From Adiantum capillus-veneris (Eukaryota > Streptophyta > Polypodiopsida > Polypodiales > Pteridaceae), in the NCBI GenBank assembly GCA_014529385.2, contig CM043945.1, positions 142,390,241-142,454,240 of the forward strand: a stretch of DNA of 64,000 nucleotides. The letters run 5' to 3'. The notes under the pieces were generated by a model. The model ran no database searches, was not told the origin of the DNA, and worked only from the letters and a program-made list of their open reading frames with translations. Positions 36,060-49,440 of this stretch are shown here, piece after piece (position 1 is the stretch's first letter; each line of letters opens with the position of its first letter). The translations under genes were made by a program, and so were the position numbers.

Positions 36060-36660
36060 AAAGCTCACCATTTTTTGTTGTAGCTAAATAAAGAACTGAA
36101 CTTTATTTTTGCACTCTCCAAGAACTGCTCACAGGGGTCCGTGTTATTGCATTTGGAGACGCTATTCTAACAAGGCCGGTGAGGAGAAATGAATCATTTT
36201 GTTTTCATCTGCTCACCAAGGGTTTCATTGTTGCATTTGGAAAAGAAAATCTCAGAGCGCCAGTGAGAGAGGGGACTTTATTTTGCTCACCAAGGGTTTT
36301 GTGCTTGCATTTGGAAACGCTTTCATGGCAGCGCTGGTGAGACATGAGTGTGGAGTTAAAGGCTTTGAAATTTGAGGTTTAGAGGTTTTTAGGTTTTGAG
36401 TCCTCACCACAGCTTTGAGGTTTGCGTTTGGAAATGCAACTTTGAGAAGCTAGGTGAGGAGAGAAGCTATGGCTAGATTTTCGCTCAAGGGTTTGACGTT
36501 TCACTCAACAAGGCTTTAACGTTTCACTCACCAAGCTGTGGTAATTTCACTCACCAAGGCTTTCACGTTTGCGTTTGGAAACGCAACTTCAAGAAGCCAA
36601 GTGAGGAGAAGCTTTGGAAATGCCAGGTGAGGAGAAGCTGTGGGAAAATTCTCTGGCAGT
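36060..36660. repeat. Degenerate repeat: CTCACC...TTGCATTTGGAAACGC...GGTGAG modules
   Basis: Five or more modules of ~70-90 bp combine a GCTCACCAAGGGTTT-type start, (T/C)GCATTTGGAAA(C/T)GC and a closing GGTGAGGAG. GCTCACC and GGTGAGC are complementary, so each module can form a stem. One more copy, partly in reverse, is at about 37460-37520. They lie in the spacer between the two divergent MULE genes. Confidence 0.75.
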
Positions 36661-37005
36661 TCGCAAACTTCCACCTATTCGCAGTTCAACAACTTTTCAG
36701 GTTTTCGCATTTTGCTGATTTTCACAATTAAGTAGTTTGCAGATTTTTGCAGTTCAGCAGCTCATAGATTTTCGTAGTCCAGCAAATTTCTGCAGTCTAG
36801 CAGTTTTTCACAATCTAGCAGATTTTCACAGATTTCTGCAGTCCAGTAGTTCGCAAAATTTTACAGTCCAGCAGTTTGCAGATTTTTACAGCTCGCAGAT
36901 TTTTGCAGTTCCCAGATTTTACAGCTCGTAGAATTTTATAGTTTGTAGATTTTTCAACAGTTTAGCAGATCGCAGCAGTCCCAAGCAGTTCCAAGTTCGC
37001 AGGTA
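36660..37005. repeat. Short-period array GCAGATTTT / CAGTYCAGCAG
   Basis: About 20 degenerate repeats of GCAGATTTTTGCAGTCCAGCAG-like text with a period of roughly 15-25 bp, immediately before the (GA)n tract. Confidence 0.75.
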
Positions 37006-37025
37006 AAATCTATTTAATGGTTAGG

Positions 37026-37131
<106 letters not shown>

Positions 37132-37614
37132 GATGGGATCGTTAAAAATGAAATAGGGTGGGAGTCGGCAATGACTTGGGCTACATGTTCCCTCTAACTG
37201 CCCTCCATTGCATTGCTTATTATGACAATGGTTGCCGAGACCCTTTTGCCCTTTTGCTTATCGACCCGCAACAATAACTGAGAGAGAGGGAGGAGATTAC
37301 TTAGTATTGTCCCTTTTGCCCTTTTGCTTATCGACCAAAGGCAAGGGAGCATGGTTCTAAGTTAATCTTTTGTATTTCGTACATGCAACTTTACTGCACT
37401 TTATCCTTTTCTTAGCTGTGGTGTCCAAAGTAGCTAAAAGTTTCTCGCAACAAATTGTGTGCTCACCATGGGGGTTCCATCTTGCATTTCCAAACGCAAG
37501 TTTGAAGCCTCTGGTGCAGCAATGAATTCATTTATTTTGCTCAAAAAATGACATCAGTGAGAAAGATCTGAAGCAATGTAGTTTCAAATCAAAGCTTCTG
37601 ATTGCAGGTTCGCA

Positions 37615-40600
37615 ATGGGAAAATCTGCAAAGAGGAAGACAACAAAGTCAACATCCGTTGAGCAAAGTACCAACAAAAGTTTAAAGAAGAAACTGGATTT
37701 TGTATCAATTGAAGCTAAAGATATTGATGTCGACACAAACCCTTTACCTCAACCAAAAAATTTCATGCAGGACAAAGATGTAAACTCTGAAGTTATAGAG
37801 GATGATGATGAAGATGGAAACAATTCTCTTATAGCAAGTAATATCCAGCTAGTTGCAGGTGGTGATGTTATTGGTCATTGCAGGGTATTGCCAGCTGATA
37901 GGTGTCCTTGCATACCTCTATGCAGGTTACTGCCACATGCAAAAGTAAGAGGTCTTTGAAAAGATGTAAGTTCACTTAAAATTGCATTTGCTACAGAGAA
38001 CTATATGCCAGAGAAGGGAACGTTTGTTGTCTCCACTTGTCTTTGCAATGGGGAAGAAACCTTGGTAACAGATATTATTAAGGATTCTTGGGATCGTACG
38101 TGGCTGGAAGCAGATATGAAGTTTGAAAAGGAGGTATCCTTAAAAAGAGAGCTGAAATTTATGTCAAAGAAAATGTTTTAAGTGTGGGAGGGGAATCACG
38201 GGACAAAGGCTTGGATGGAAGTTATAACCGAACTTTTTAAAGAGGATAAGTCAAGACATGTGAGAGTTATGTGCACTCTCATAGATCCAAGGAAGGTTCC
38301 AGAGATAGCCCTTCTTGCTTCTTTGCAACGCATGAATGTGTAAGTTACTTTTTTTTTGTAGTTTTGATTGTGCATTGTTCTCTCAAAGGTTTAATTAATA
38401 ACTTATCATATCCTTCTTTATGAAATAGGCTAAATGAGCATGCAGTAATTAAACCATTGCTTCGAGATGTGCTAATTAACACCAACAACATATGTGGGAG
38501 TGATACAAAAGAGTATATTGAGTCTGTAAAAGAGGAGGAGAATAAGTTAGTCAAAGGTTGCAGAAGCAAAGAGTCATGGTTTCCATTTTCGAGAGGTTAC
38601 TTGGCAAGGCGTTTGTTTCAGGTACTTAATTAAACTTTTTTTATATAGATAGATTTGGTATATGAAATTATAACTTTTATTTGTAAGCTATGTAAAGGTT
38701 GAATATAACAAAGAAGTTGCATCGGCAATGAAACAATTGAAAGAACTATGCTAGAAGAACAAAGGGAGGATACGAAAGGAGAAGTCAAAGATTCAGAAAC
38801 GAATTTCGGATAGAATTGGCAAGGTGTGCTTATTTTCACAAAACAAGTAATTGAGTTTATTTTTCATTTTGAAAATTTAGGTATATATAATTAAACTTCT
38901 TTCAGGTTTTACTTTGCATACATCCCAAACTAGGTGAGCAATGGAAAAGACATTGTTTGATTTGCAATTTGAGGGTAAAGATTCATATGTGACATTGGAG
39001 AGACTTAGAATGCTTGCAACTTCTGATTTACAATCTGAAAAAAGAGTTAGAATTTTGAAACTATTAGAAGCTCCAAGAATTACAAGGGAGCAATACTTGA
39101 TACCTACAAGAGAAGCTGATTTTAAAGGGTAAGTCAATTTATCATTTAGAAGTATTGGAAGACATTGGTATGTCTAAATACTAAATTCATGTTTTTGCAT
39201 GTTAATTTGTGACAGTTGGTTGGTGAGAGAAATATTTTTGGAAAGGGTTGAAAGTGTGGCCATGTACTTACTTGAATCTTCACTTGAAAGCATGGAGGAG
39301 CCACCGACAATGCCACTAGACCCTACTTTAAGAAAGTACTTTTATGGAGTGAAGTTGGAAGCCCGTAAGTATATGTTTCAAATGTTGAGAAGTAGAGATG
39401 CAAGAGGGGATCTCAAATCAGGAAAAAGTGGTAATGAGACAAAGGAGAATAAGTCCATGGAACTTGAAAAAGCGGCACAACGTGTTTTTTTTATGTAAAT
39501 TGAATGATCTTTGCTTTGATTGTTTTTGATGTCCATTGATGTGAATGTTTTTTTTTTAATATATGTGTCTATTTTAGGTTTTTTAAACACCTTGTTGTCA
39601 AGAAGTTGCTTGGTGAAATACCAAGTGTTTGCAAGGCATGCTGTAAAGTGGGTGACTCTCCTCTATGCATGTTTCCTTCTACCATGCAAGGATTGAGTAA
39701 ATGGGAGATAGAAAATTGTCCATGGTGGATAGAATTTCCTGCGGGGAATCGTTTGGAGGAGGAGATTGATATGTATGAATTGCATGCTGGTAAGAGATCC
39801 ATAACTTCTACAGCTACTTTGGAAAAAGAGGCTACAAAGAAAGCATCAAAGAAAGACATCACTAGCAAATCAAGAGGTTAGTCTTTTCTCCTAAATACAA
39901 CCATTTGATACAAGTGTTACAAGCTTTTGGGTTCTCTTTGAATGTGTGTCGTTTTATGGCTTTTCTCTATATTAGGTTATGGTGAGAAAGACATTCATAC
40001 TCAAGAGATTGCAGAAATTCTTGTAGAAAGTGATAATGTATTAGGTGAGTTTTTTTATATAAAAAGCGTGATATCTTTGTGTGCTCTTTTGATTTCCTAA
40101 AGAGTATTTATGTGTGTGTGTGTGTGTGTGTAACTTGCAGAAGACTCAACTCTTGCAAAGGAATTTGTGACATATATTCACAATGGGCCATCAAAGATAG
40201 AATCTTATAGAGACACATGTTTTGAATCTATTTTTGAATGTTGTGTTGGTGATTATATTGAAATGGGTAGAGATTTTGAGAAAGGAAAAAAGAATGAGGC
40301 ATTTGGGAAGATGCATGAGTTTTTTAGCTTGCATGCTTATAAAGACCATCATTATCATCATGGAGGGAAAAAAGTGAAATAGGCAGCAGGACTTGTTTTG
40401 ATAGACTTTCCCACAACTATGGTGGGAATAGATGTTGGTGAGGAGGTTCCTTTGTGGGATATGTTGACAGAGGATCATGTACGCTATGGTATCTCCATAG
40501 GGGCTGCTAGTCTTGCTGATGATGGTTGGTTGGTCATGATTAGCCCATTGGATGGTAATCCTACTTACATTGATTTTTTCTTAAAATATTTTATTTTTGT

Positions 40601-41846
40601 TCTTTTCTTTTTTGAAAATTTTGTGGTTGAAACTTGTAGGTCCTTGCCTCACTTGGATTGAAAAGTATTCATATTGTCAAGGTCTAGTCGTGGCAAGAAG
40701 AGTGGTGATGGGAAGCAAAATACCATATGGAGGTTGCAAACAAGGAGAAAACACTCTCCGTGTGAGTAATTGCATAAAAATTGATAATACCAAGCTCTAA
40801 AAGTAATGGTTTGATGATTTAGTACTAATACTTTTCTATTGTGATGTGCATGATAGGTACGATGCAGCATACTCATATTTGCTCATGGAATGGGTTACTA
40901 TCCAACTTTGTATTTTGAGGATAGTAAAGCTCTTTTCAAAGGTAATTCATTGCAAAGTGATGATGATTTTTGGGCTCATTACATGCCTGAAAGCAAGAAG
41001 ACACAACATCCACAATCCTCTAGATTGATTCGTGGAGCAGTTCAAAAGAGTATGAGCTTCATGGCTTTTTTCCTACGCACTTGTTGTTCTCCAGGGGGTT
41101 TAGTGATTGACATGGGTTGTGGTACGGCACCACTATGACATGCAGCCATGATATTGGGATATACATGCTTTGCTTTTGACAATGATGCAGCAATCATCAA
41201 GGATTTGGTGGAACCTATTAAGCTATCAAGTGAGAAGAGGCCGATTGCATCAAAGGAAAAAGAACATACAAGAGAAGTGGAGGAGTTTGTGTTCAAACCT
41301 CTTGGAAATCCTTTTTTGATTGGATGACTAGTAAGTTTTACAATGGGTGTCCCTTAGACGTATGCTGCTTACTTTGGATGCTTACTTGCATGGATATTTG
41401 ACTTATAAGTAACCTCTTGGTACTTTCTTTATTTAGTTTTTCGTCTTGAAATGGTAGATTGTGTGCCATAGACATGATGATGTTCTTTGTGGCCTTCTTT
41501 TGAAGTTAGCTAGTCCTTTTATAATGTAGTTAGTAGCTATAGTATAAATAAGATTGATTTTCAGTCAATGCTCTTTCTTTATGTATGTTTGTTTATCAAT
41601 GTGTATGTCATGAAAAGTTATTTTTTTCTTTGTGCCTTTGTTAAGCTTCAAGATAGGTATCATTGTGGATATAACATTGATTGTTATTGGTGGGAACACT
41701 TTCCCAGTACGCTTCCTTTTTATGCAGAGCTAGAGGCACAAAGAATGGCGGAAAATGACTCATTTGATGATGATTTTGTTGCTACTCCAAGGAGGGAAAG
41801 AAGAAAGTGTGATTTTGTTGATGATGAGTGTGAGGAGGATAAATAA
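37615..41846 (+). pseudogene. Second MULE gene: unknown N-terminal region plus permuted DNA methyltransferase-like domain
   Basis: The ATG at 37615 starts MGKSAKRKTTKS, a basic, acidic-patch N-terminus suited to the nucleus. Exons can be followed through GT-AG introns, for example exon end 38339 to 38429, exon end 38621 to about 38698, and the two introns in the 3' part after 40553 and 40759. The 5' two-thirds is unfamiliar (HGTKAWMEVITELF, CTLIDPRKVPEIALLASLQR, a Cys-rich CKACCKVGDSPLC). From 40140 the protein looks like a beta-class DNA methyltransferase. AGLVLIDFPTTMVGID (D-F-P-T at 40404-40415, place of motif IV D-P-P-Y) and DDGWLVMISPLDG come first. About 200 residues later come SFMAFFLRTCCSPGGLVIDM and GCGTAP with AAMILGYTCFAFDND (motifs X and I, SAM site). 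The last exon, about 41650-41846, is acidic. Lesions: TGA about 37957, TAA about 38180, TAG 40380-40382, TGA 41136-41138, and a frame change near 38940. The methyltransferase call is inferred from motifs. Confidence 0.68.
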
Positions 41847-42214
41847 TTGTACAACTTGAAAACATTTATCTGGATGTTTACTTTGATAGCATCTTATTGT
41901 AGTGCTCGCTAATTATGCTTTGATTTGAAGGGGTATGTAAGGTGTTATTATCGATTTTGAAAAACCAATTGTTGTCTCTTATGAATGGTAACCATGTGTT
42001 TGTGGATGAAGCAATTTATATAAAGTGTGGTTGTTAATATGGAGAGTGTGGTTGTTAATATGTCCTTCTCAAGCAATATGTCTACTTTGGTGTCTTTTCC
42101 ATAGTATGGTCTCTTTGTTCTTAAATCTTTGTGTTTTTTTTTACATTAGAATCATGCTTTCTATTCTAATCTCTTTGGTTTTTCATCAGTTTCTCTTTGT
42201 TTTTTAGTTTGTTT

Positions 42215-42619
42215 GTTACACACACTCTCTCTAGTCATGATCTACATATGAGAAGTATGAGCGGATTATTTGTGTGTCTCTGTAGAAGATTGTAATTATA
42301 ATCCTCCTCATGTCAGAAATATTTTTGTTTATGGTTTAATGAAAAAAAAGTCATGGATATTTATGCTTTAAACATATGGCAATCATGGTAAGTACTAAAC
42401 ATATGGTAAGTACTAACTTAAGGAGAAAATGGAGATAAATTTATTCTAGAATTAAAAATGCTCAGTAAATTCCCTACATAATGTCGAGGAATGATAAAAC
42501 TAAATTTAAGCGTAGTCGAGTATTACTAGGATTTCAGCTATAAGATATCTCCAACTCATTTGTCTCGCTCGCTTTGTATCCCTCGCTCGCTTTTCAAGGC
42601 TCGTTAAATGGTAGCACCC
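42215..42619. repeat. MULE right terminal inverted repeat
   Basis: Inverse complement of 31432-32008 with small indels. The outermost 20 bp match closely, ending GTAGCACCC before the target duplication. Confidence 0.9.
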
Positions 42620-42628
42620 TATATAAAT

Positions 42629-45439
42629 GATACTATGATTTTTGTAGTGAGGCAAGCTTTTCCATGCATGGGAACCCCCCATATATTTTTGCCCTTTTAC
42701 CAAAATATTTCCTATTATATAAGCTACTTTTGATTTTTTCTTCCTTTTTCACAAACATTTTAGCCTTTATTAAATAAATAAGACTTATGCTAATCAATCA
42801 CGATGTAGCATAAATAAGTAAGCTTTCTTTGTTGATCCCTCTTTTGACCTTAAATATTAAATATATATATTCTAAATTACATTATATATTTTAGTATTTT
42901 CTAATATATTTTTCATGTATGTATATTATTCCACCCTACCAGATATTTTATTCACTAGTTTTCATTTTCAAACCTCAACCCCACTTTCAAATTTCAATAA
43001 TACCTACATCTAGATGATTGCAAATCTTTTCAAAACTCTAGGTCATGTTTTCATACACATGAAGGAGCTTACACTTGAAGGCAAGAGAGAAGTCCACTCA
43101 AAGAGGACCACCAAAAGTCCTTTGAAGCCACAAATAATACATTATTTGGCTGAAATTTTTAAGTAAAGAAGAGCCCCGAATCTGAAGGAGCGTTCAACAT
43201 AAAAGATGTAGCTCCTCATCTCAACTTTTAGCTCAAATTTTTTCAGAATTTTTGAAGTTATGAACACGGAGATATGATTTTTGTAGTGGACCTCCGTTTT
43301 CTTGTGTAATGGTGACACAGACCATCCCCAATTTTCTTCCCTCTAGAATGGCTATGGTTCTACAAGTCTTCAAACATGATTACAAGAGACAAGGCTCTTT
43401 AATGAGGTATTGGCAAGTCTAGAGTGATTCTATCACCATTTTTGGAGGATCCATCCTCATCAACAACTATCCACCTTTGACAATCTCTCTTGTAAATTTC
43501 TTACCTCTCTCTTCTCTCCCTAATAAGCTTATGTCTAGCCAAAGCTAGACTATTGTAAATATATCCTATCCTCTACATCCTACCCACATTCTCTCATCTT
43601 CTCTCTCTATTGACTCTAGTATTTTAAATAATGAGGAGACAAGATGGAAGCCACAGTCACATGCACCCCATTTTCCTAGTCACCAAAGTGGGACACTCAC
43701 CTCAACTAGAAATATTACTAAATCCTTCCCTCCTTCCCTATATAAGGAGGCCATTAGAGATCACTTTGGGGGGGGGATAGGAACACACACACACACACAC
43801 ACCTATCCATACACACTCTTGTGCTACATGCTTGTAGCATGAACCGTAATCACATAATCACAACACCATTATCATCACCATCACCATGCACAAAAGATGA
43901 GCACCACACCTCCACACCACTTGTAATTAAGGGTTGAAGGCATAATTTCAAGAAGAAGAAGGGTGGACACACTCATGATATTCCTCGCCATCAACTCCCA
44001 TCTCTCCATTATGCCTCCTACGATCTTGTCCCCTTCTCATTTTCCTACCATACGCTACCTATTGTATTCATCTTTTGCAAGCAATCAACACACTCCATCT
44101 TGGTGCCATACTTTGTGTCGCTTTGGATACATCTCATTGTGAGTATGGTATATGCTTGTTCCTTGACTTTTTTTTTTTTGCTTATGTAAAGGTGTGCGAA
44201 TTCGCCACCATACACACACACTCTCTCTCTCCCTCTCATATTCCTATCATCTTGCTACTTCCATCTTAAGGTGTGCGGATTCGCCACCTCTTGTATGATA
44301 AGTGATCATACTCGCAAGTTTCCCCTACCTCATTATCTTCCTTACTAACATGCACGAGTAGCAAGACCATTCTCACTCATTCACCACTCCTCTCACCTTA
44401 TTCTCTGACCACCCCATTCCACATTTGGGCGTGGATCTTGAAATTGTTTTTCATGGCATGCTTCATTGTGTATATGTATGCGTTCTAGCCGCATATCTTG
44501 CTAGGTGGTGCCCCTATTGTGTATCCCCCATGATGAGGCCATTGTGCATAGTCTTGGTGTAGAGGCCACAAGGTCTATTTTTCACTTCCGCCTCTCAGTA
44601 GGACATGAGATAAAATTCACATTAACTTTGATGGGTATCACATATATTTCAATGCATGTACATTTAGTTACATCAAAGTGATATCACTTGAAATCTTTTT
44701 TATTTTTTATTTTGTTTCAATTGCGTATAATTTATGATAAAGATCAAAATTAAGGTTTTTGTATTGAAATTACTGAGAGTTCCATGATACTTCTACAAAG
44801 AGAATTATATCCATCATATTATATTTTACACAGAGATTATATATAACATATCACTTGAAAGAAAGGTGAGTTATATCCATCGTCAATATTGAAGGATTAT
44901 GGTTTTGATGATTTGTAAAGAGTTAAGATTGTGAATATTTAAGAACTACAACTTTGATAACTTGTGTTGTATTCAAAGATTCATGTTAAAGAATTAAATG
45001 TGGATATTTATATTTATTCTTTTCATGTGGATATTAAAGTATTATTTTTCAATGATTCATGTGATTGTATCTCAAATACTTACTATTTTGATGATTTATT
45101 TTATAATCTTCAGTCGATATTCACAATTATGCTTTGACAATTCATATTATTTATCTTCAAGTTATGAATGTCAATCGTTATGACTATGATGGTTTATCAA
45201 ATAGTTATATTTTGAAGATTTATTTTCTCTTTTGATTGAGAAAATCAAAGAGTTAAAATTTTAATGTTTTGGTATCATCGATAACTCGTGTCAAATTGTT
45301 ATGATTTACTGATTCATGTCAATTTTTTACATATGCATATTGAAGAGTTAGAATCTTGATGATTTATCAAAGAGATACATTTTAATAAATTTTTCAACTA
45401 AAACATGAAAAACTTATGGTTTTTACTCATATTGAGTTC
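42629..45439. other. No gene seen; AT-rich with short (CA)n and a TATA-like motif
   Basis: A plus-strand CCCTATATAAGGAGG sits near 43737, followed by a G run and (CA)n (about 43783-43801), a promoter or LTR-like arrangement. A short repeat GGTGTGCG-ATTCGCCACC occurs near 44191 and 44271. No coding frame is supported. Confidence 0.4.
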
Positions 45440-47150
45440 TTATCATTGTTTATTATTGAGATTGTATTGATAGAGTTATTTGATGATTATATGATATGTT
45501 TTCATGATTAGAAGTCATTTATATTGATCGTTCATTATTGAGATGAATCATGTCAGTAATGAATGATGCCATGATACATTTTTATGATGATTAAAAATCG
45601 TTCGTATTGTTTCGTACTGATCGTTCATCACCAAGATGATTATTCTTAGTGATAGAGTTGCCATGTCTCACTCTATAAATGACGCTTTATAGAGTTGTTT
45701 CATGATGCCATGATACATTTTCATGATGATTAAACATCGTGCGTATTGTTCATTTTTTATTGAGATGATTATTCTTCCATAATTGTTCCATGATGGCGTG
45801 ATGTGTTTCCATGATGATTGGAAGTTATTCGTACTGATCGTTTGTCACTAAGATGATTATTCTTTTATAGAGTTGTTTCATGATTTCATGGTATGTTTTC
45901 ATGATTAGAAGTCATTCATACTGATCGTTCATTATTGAGATGATTATTATTTCATAGAGCTGTTTCATGATGTCATGATGGGTTTTCATGGTGATTACAA
46001 TTTTTTATTATATATCATTTCTCATTGAGATGTATCATTTTTTTGTATATATCATGTTATTGCATGATATCATGATACGTTTTCATGGTAAGTAGAAGTC
46101 GTTCGTACTGATCATTTGTTACTAAGATGGTTATTCATTTAAAGAGTTGCTCATGGTACCATGATGTGTTTTATTTTTTTCATGGAGATGTTCCATGAGA
46201 CATGGTGGGTTTTCATAATGATTTTAAGTCTTTCGTATCGATCGTTTGTTAGTGAGATGATTATTATTTCATGGACTGGTTCCATGATACCATGATGCCT
46301 TCTTATGATGATTACAAATTGTTTGTACTGATTGTATCTTATTGAGATGCATTTTTCTTTCAAAACATTGTTTCATAGATGAATTAGTATAGTTGAGATG
46401 GTTGTTTGTTAGATAGAGTCGTTTTAATACGGTGATACTGTTTCATGATGTTTATTATGATTGAAAGAATTATTGTTCCAAGAAGTTAATTCATTATACC
46501 ATGTTGTTGTTTTATGCTCATTTGTAATGATTAAGATGACCGTTTTATGATTTCATGGTATTGTGTCATGATATTTTTTATGTTTATTATCCTATGGATT
46601 TACTATATGATGCCATGAAGTTTTTTCATAATGATTTGTTATGATCTAAATAGTTTCTATTCTATATAATTATTTTGTAATGATTTCTTATAATTTTTTT
46701 GAATCTTGTACCATGGTACTATGCCATGATGCCATGGTGTTAATCCATGATGATTTGTTATGATTGAAAGAATTATTTCTCTATGGAATATCTTCATTAT
46801 GTCATGATACTATTTCAATTGACTCACAATGATTTAGATACTTGTTGCATGATGTCTTGGCATTGTTTCATCATGTATATTTATTATGATTAAAGAGTGA
46901 TGCGATGGTTCTTTTCCATGATAATTTATTATGATTGAAATAATTATTATTCTATGGTTTTGTTTTAGTATGCCATGATATTATACATGCTAGGTTGTAA
47001 TGATTGAGATGATTGTTTCATGAGGTCATGATATTGTTTTATTATCTTGTTGATTTCTAATGATTGAGATGATCGTTTCATGATGTCATGATACTGCTTA
47101 ATTATCTTGTTTCATGGTATTTTTCTATATTTGAGATGTTTATTTCTTCA
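45440..47150. repeat. AT-rich degenerate minisatellite, ~105-bp period
   Basis: Roughly 15-16 diverged units. The signature is TTTCATGATG-CCATGATAC followed by TTTTCATGATGATT, TCGTACTGATCGTTCAT and TGAGATGATTATT. CATGAT and its complement ATCATG recur throughout, so strands can fold into many short stems. Divergence grows to the right. Confidence 0.85.
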
Positions 47151-48756
47151 AGGCATCATTGCTTGGTGATCATTTATGATCGAGAAAACTTACATTGAAT
47201 AGATTTCATACAGATAAGACATCCCCATGGTAAAATTTGAGTACTGACTTTATATATATGTGCACTTATTCTATGTATTTCATGTTATGAAGATTGTATA
47301 ATATATACATGGGTTTAATCACGATTTAATATATTTTGTGTATCTAGTACACACAAATTGTCTCCAAACGACATTATGTCCGTGTATTTCTCTAACATTG
47401 ATATGATTTCCATCTTATGCTCTTTGATTTTGTGATATTGACAGATATACATAACTCAAAGACAAAGCGAAGCATCTCCGAGATAGTTTACATTTATCAA
47501 AGTTACAGATGATCTGAAGCATTCTTTGAAGTATTTGAAGAGTTAATCAGATCATTTGATGGAGCCTTTGAGACTATTGTTGTATATAACAGAAGTGATG
47601 TAGCTTCTAATAGACCATTTTTGTAGATTGAACAATATATTACTATAGTGGTGGGTATATATAGAATTGTGGGGTTTTTTCTTGATCCCCCAAGGGTTTT
47701 TTTACCCAAAGTTAAGGACCCTTGTTTGCACGGGCCTGTTGATCTTATATGTGAAGCTACTCTACATATAGCCTTGGGTCCCCTCTATATATACACCATC
47801 TTGTGTATATATTCTGCACACTTTGTGGTTGCACTCTTTGCGCATCATCTCTCTGTTATTCTCTTTCTCTATCTTTTCGACATGCTGCGATCAATCTTCT
47901 CTTTCTCTGTCTTCTCAACATGTTATTAGTCTTCTCTTTCTTTGTCTTCTCAACAACTTTGACTATTGATTAAGCTTTACTTAAAGTCTATTTATGCTCA
48001 TTATGGTTATTGAAGCTTTTTGCATCGGTTATTCTTTCTCTCTCACGCCTCTCATAGCCAGAGGTGTCATGTCTTCTTGGATCCCCTTTTGAACACAGAA
48101 CCCCCAACAACATGATCGACATGATGATGGAGACTGGGGTAGACATATCATGACCGACATGAGAGAAGGTATGAAATACAAGAAGATAATGACAAAGAGC
48201 ATGGATATAGAAGGGATTGTAGCCACATGGATGTAGTGATGAAAGTACTCACAGAGATCATGATGATTGCAAGGATAGAGACAATGGATATGCTAGCAGT
48301 GAGATGACGATGATAAACAAAGAAATTGGAGCAAGCGTTATTGTGATGAATCGAAGGGGCTTCATAACTCTTCAATTGTGCTTGATAGTGTACAGCTTGG
48401 TGAAGTATTTTCTAGCTACCATGCATTCGGGTTTTTATAATATTGGGGTTGGATGGAAGAGACTCAATAGGGAGTGAGTACTTTTATCATCACATAGGAG
48501 GATCAACTAAAGAGAATGAGATCACCTAAGAGATGGGAAGATAATCAACTAATGGTAGCTTGGTTGTGAGGGATCACCCCAAATGATGGTGATGGATCTG
48601 GACACTAGAAACACTAGCCCACATGAAATTCCCTCCCTTTGCATGTCGTAGGCTTGCATCCTCTTTATACCGTTGTTGAACTTAACTTTCCAAATCCCTT
48701 ATGCAGCATCCTAGCTTGTTGTGGGGAGAATAAGAAGAGATGTTTAAGAACCATCC

Positions 48757-48761
<5 letters not shown>
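47151..48761. other. No recognised gene; possible LTR-like stretch
   Basis: About 47575-47930 has an LTR-like look: TGTTGTATATAACAG, a TATA-like CTCTATATATACACC near 47788 and polypyrimidine blocks. No partner repeat or target duplication was found. A short frame near 48110-48300 is rich in HDR/DMM-type residues and not assignable. Confidence 0.35.
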
Positions 48762-48833
<72 letters not shown>

Positions 48834-48847
48834 GAGGAGGAGGAGGG
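48762..48847. repeat. (GA)n then (GGA)n microsatellite
   Basis: (GA)n about 48762-48829 grading into GGA repeats. Confidence 0.95.
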
Positions 48848-49356
48848 GGTTGAGTGAGGGATAGATTGACACACTACCCTCTTTTTTATACAAACAAATA
48901 AAGGGACGAGTCACAATAGAATCTTTATCGTTTAAACACAAAGACATCAATACCTACATAGAAAGACATGCCATTGGCTTTTAATAATTGTAGTCACTTG
49001 CATGAAAGTTTTGAAGCTAAAATCCATTTCTCACCTAAAGAATGACTACATGCTTCTTTCATTGGTAAACAATCTTGCCCTATCTTTTTGGTCCGCATTC
49101 CTCATGGAAATGCTAATTTTATCCCCCTCCATGGAAACAACCTTAATACATACCTCTTGATCTATCTTCAAAACATCCTTTGCAAATCATACGTTTTTCA
49201 ATTTGTGACACATGCACAATCCCTTCCTTTTTATCACAAAGCCCACAAGCTTCGCAACGTAGCCATTTTTAATGACACATGAAGCCTTACCTTGATAAAC
49301 ATCAAGCATCTTAGGTTCTTGTGCTTGTGCCCTTTCAAAGAGCTAGGATTTCTAGT
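48848..49356. other. No gene seen
   Basis: Mixed sequence between two simple-repeat tracts with no convincing frame. Confidence 0.4.
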
Positions 49357-49358
49357 GA

Positions 49359-49437
<79 letters not shown>
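49357..49437. repeat. (GT)n then homopolymer (G)30
   Basis: (GT)n about 49360-49407 followed by a run of 30 G at 49408-49437. Confidence 0.95.

Positions 49438-49440
<3 letters not shown>

Noticed and set aside
47575-47935. A solo LTR
   Set aside because: LTR-like composition and TATA box, but no partner repeat and no clear flanking duplication.
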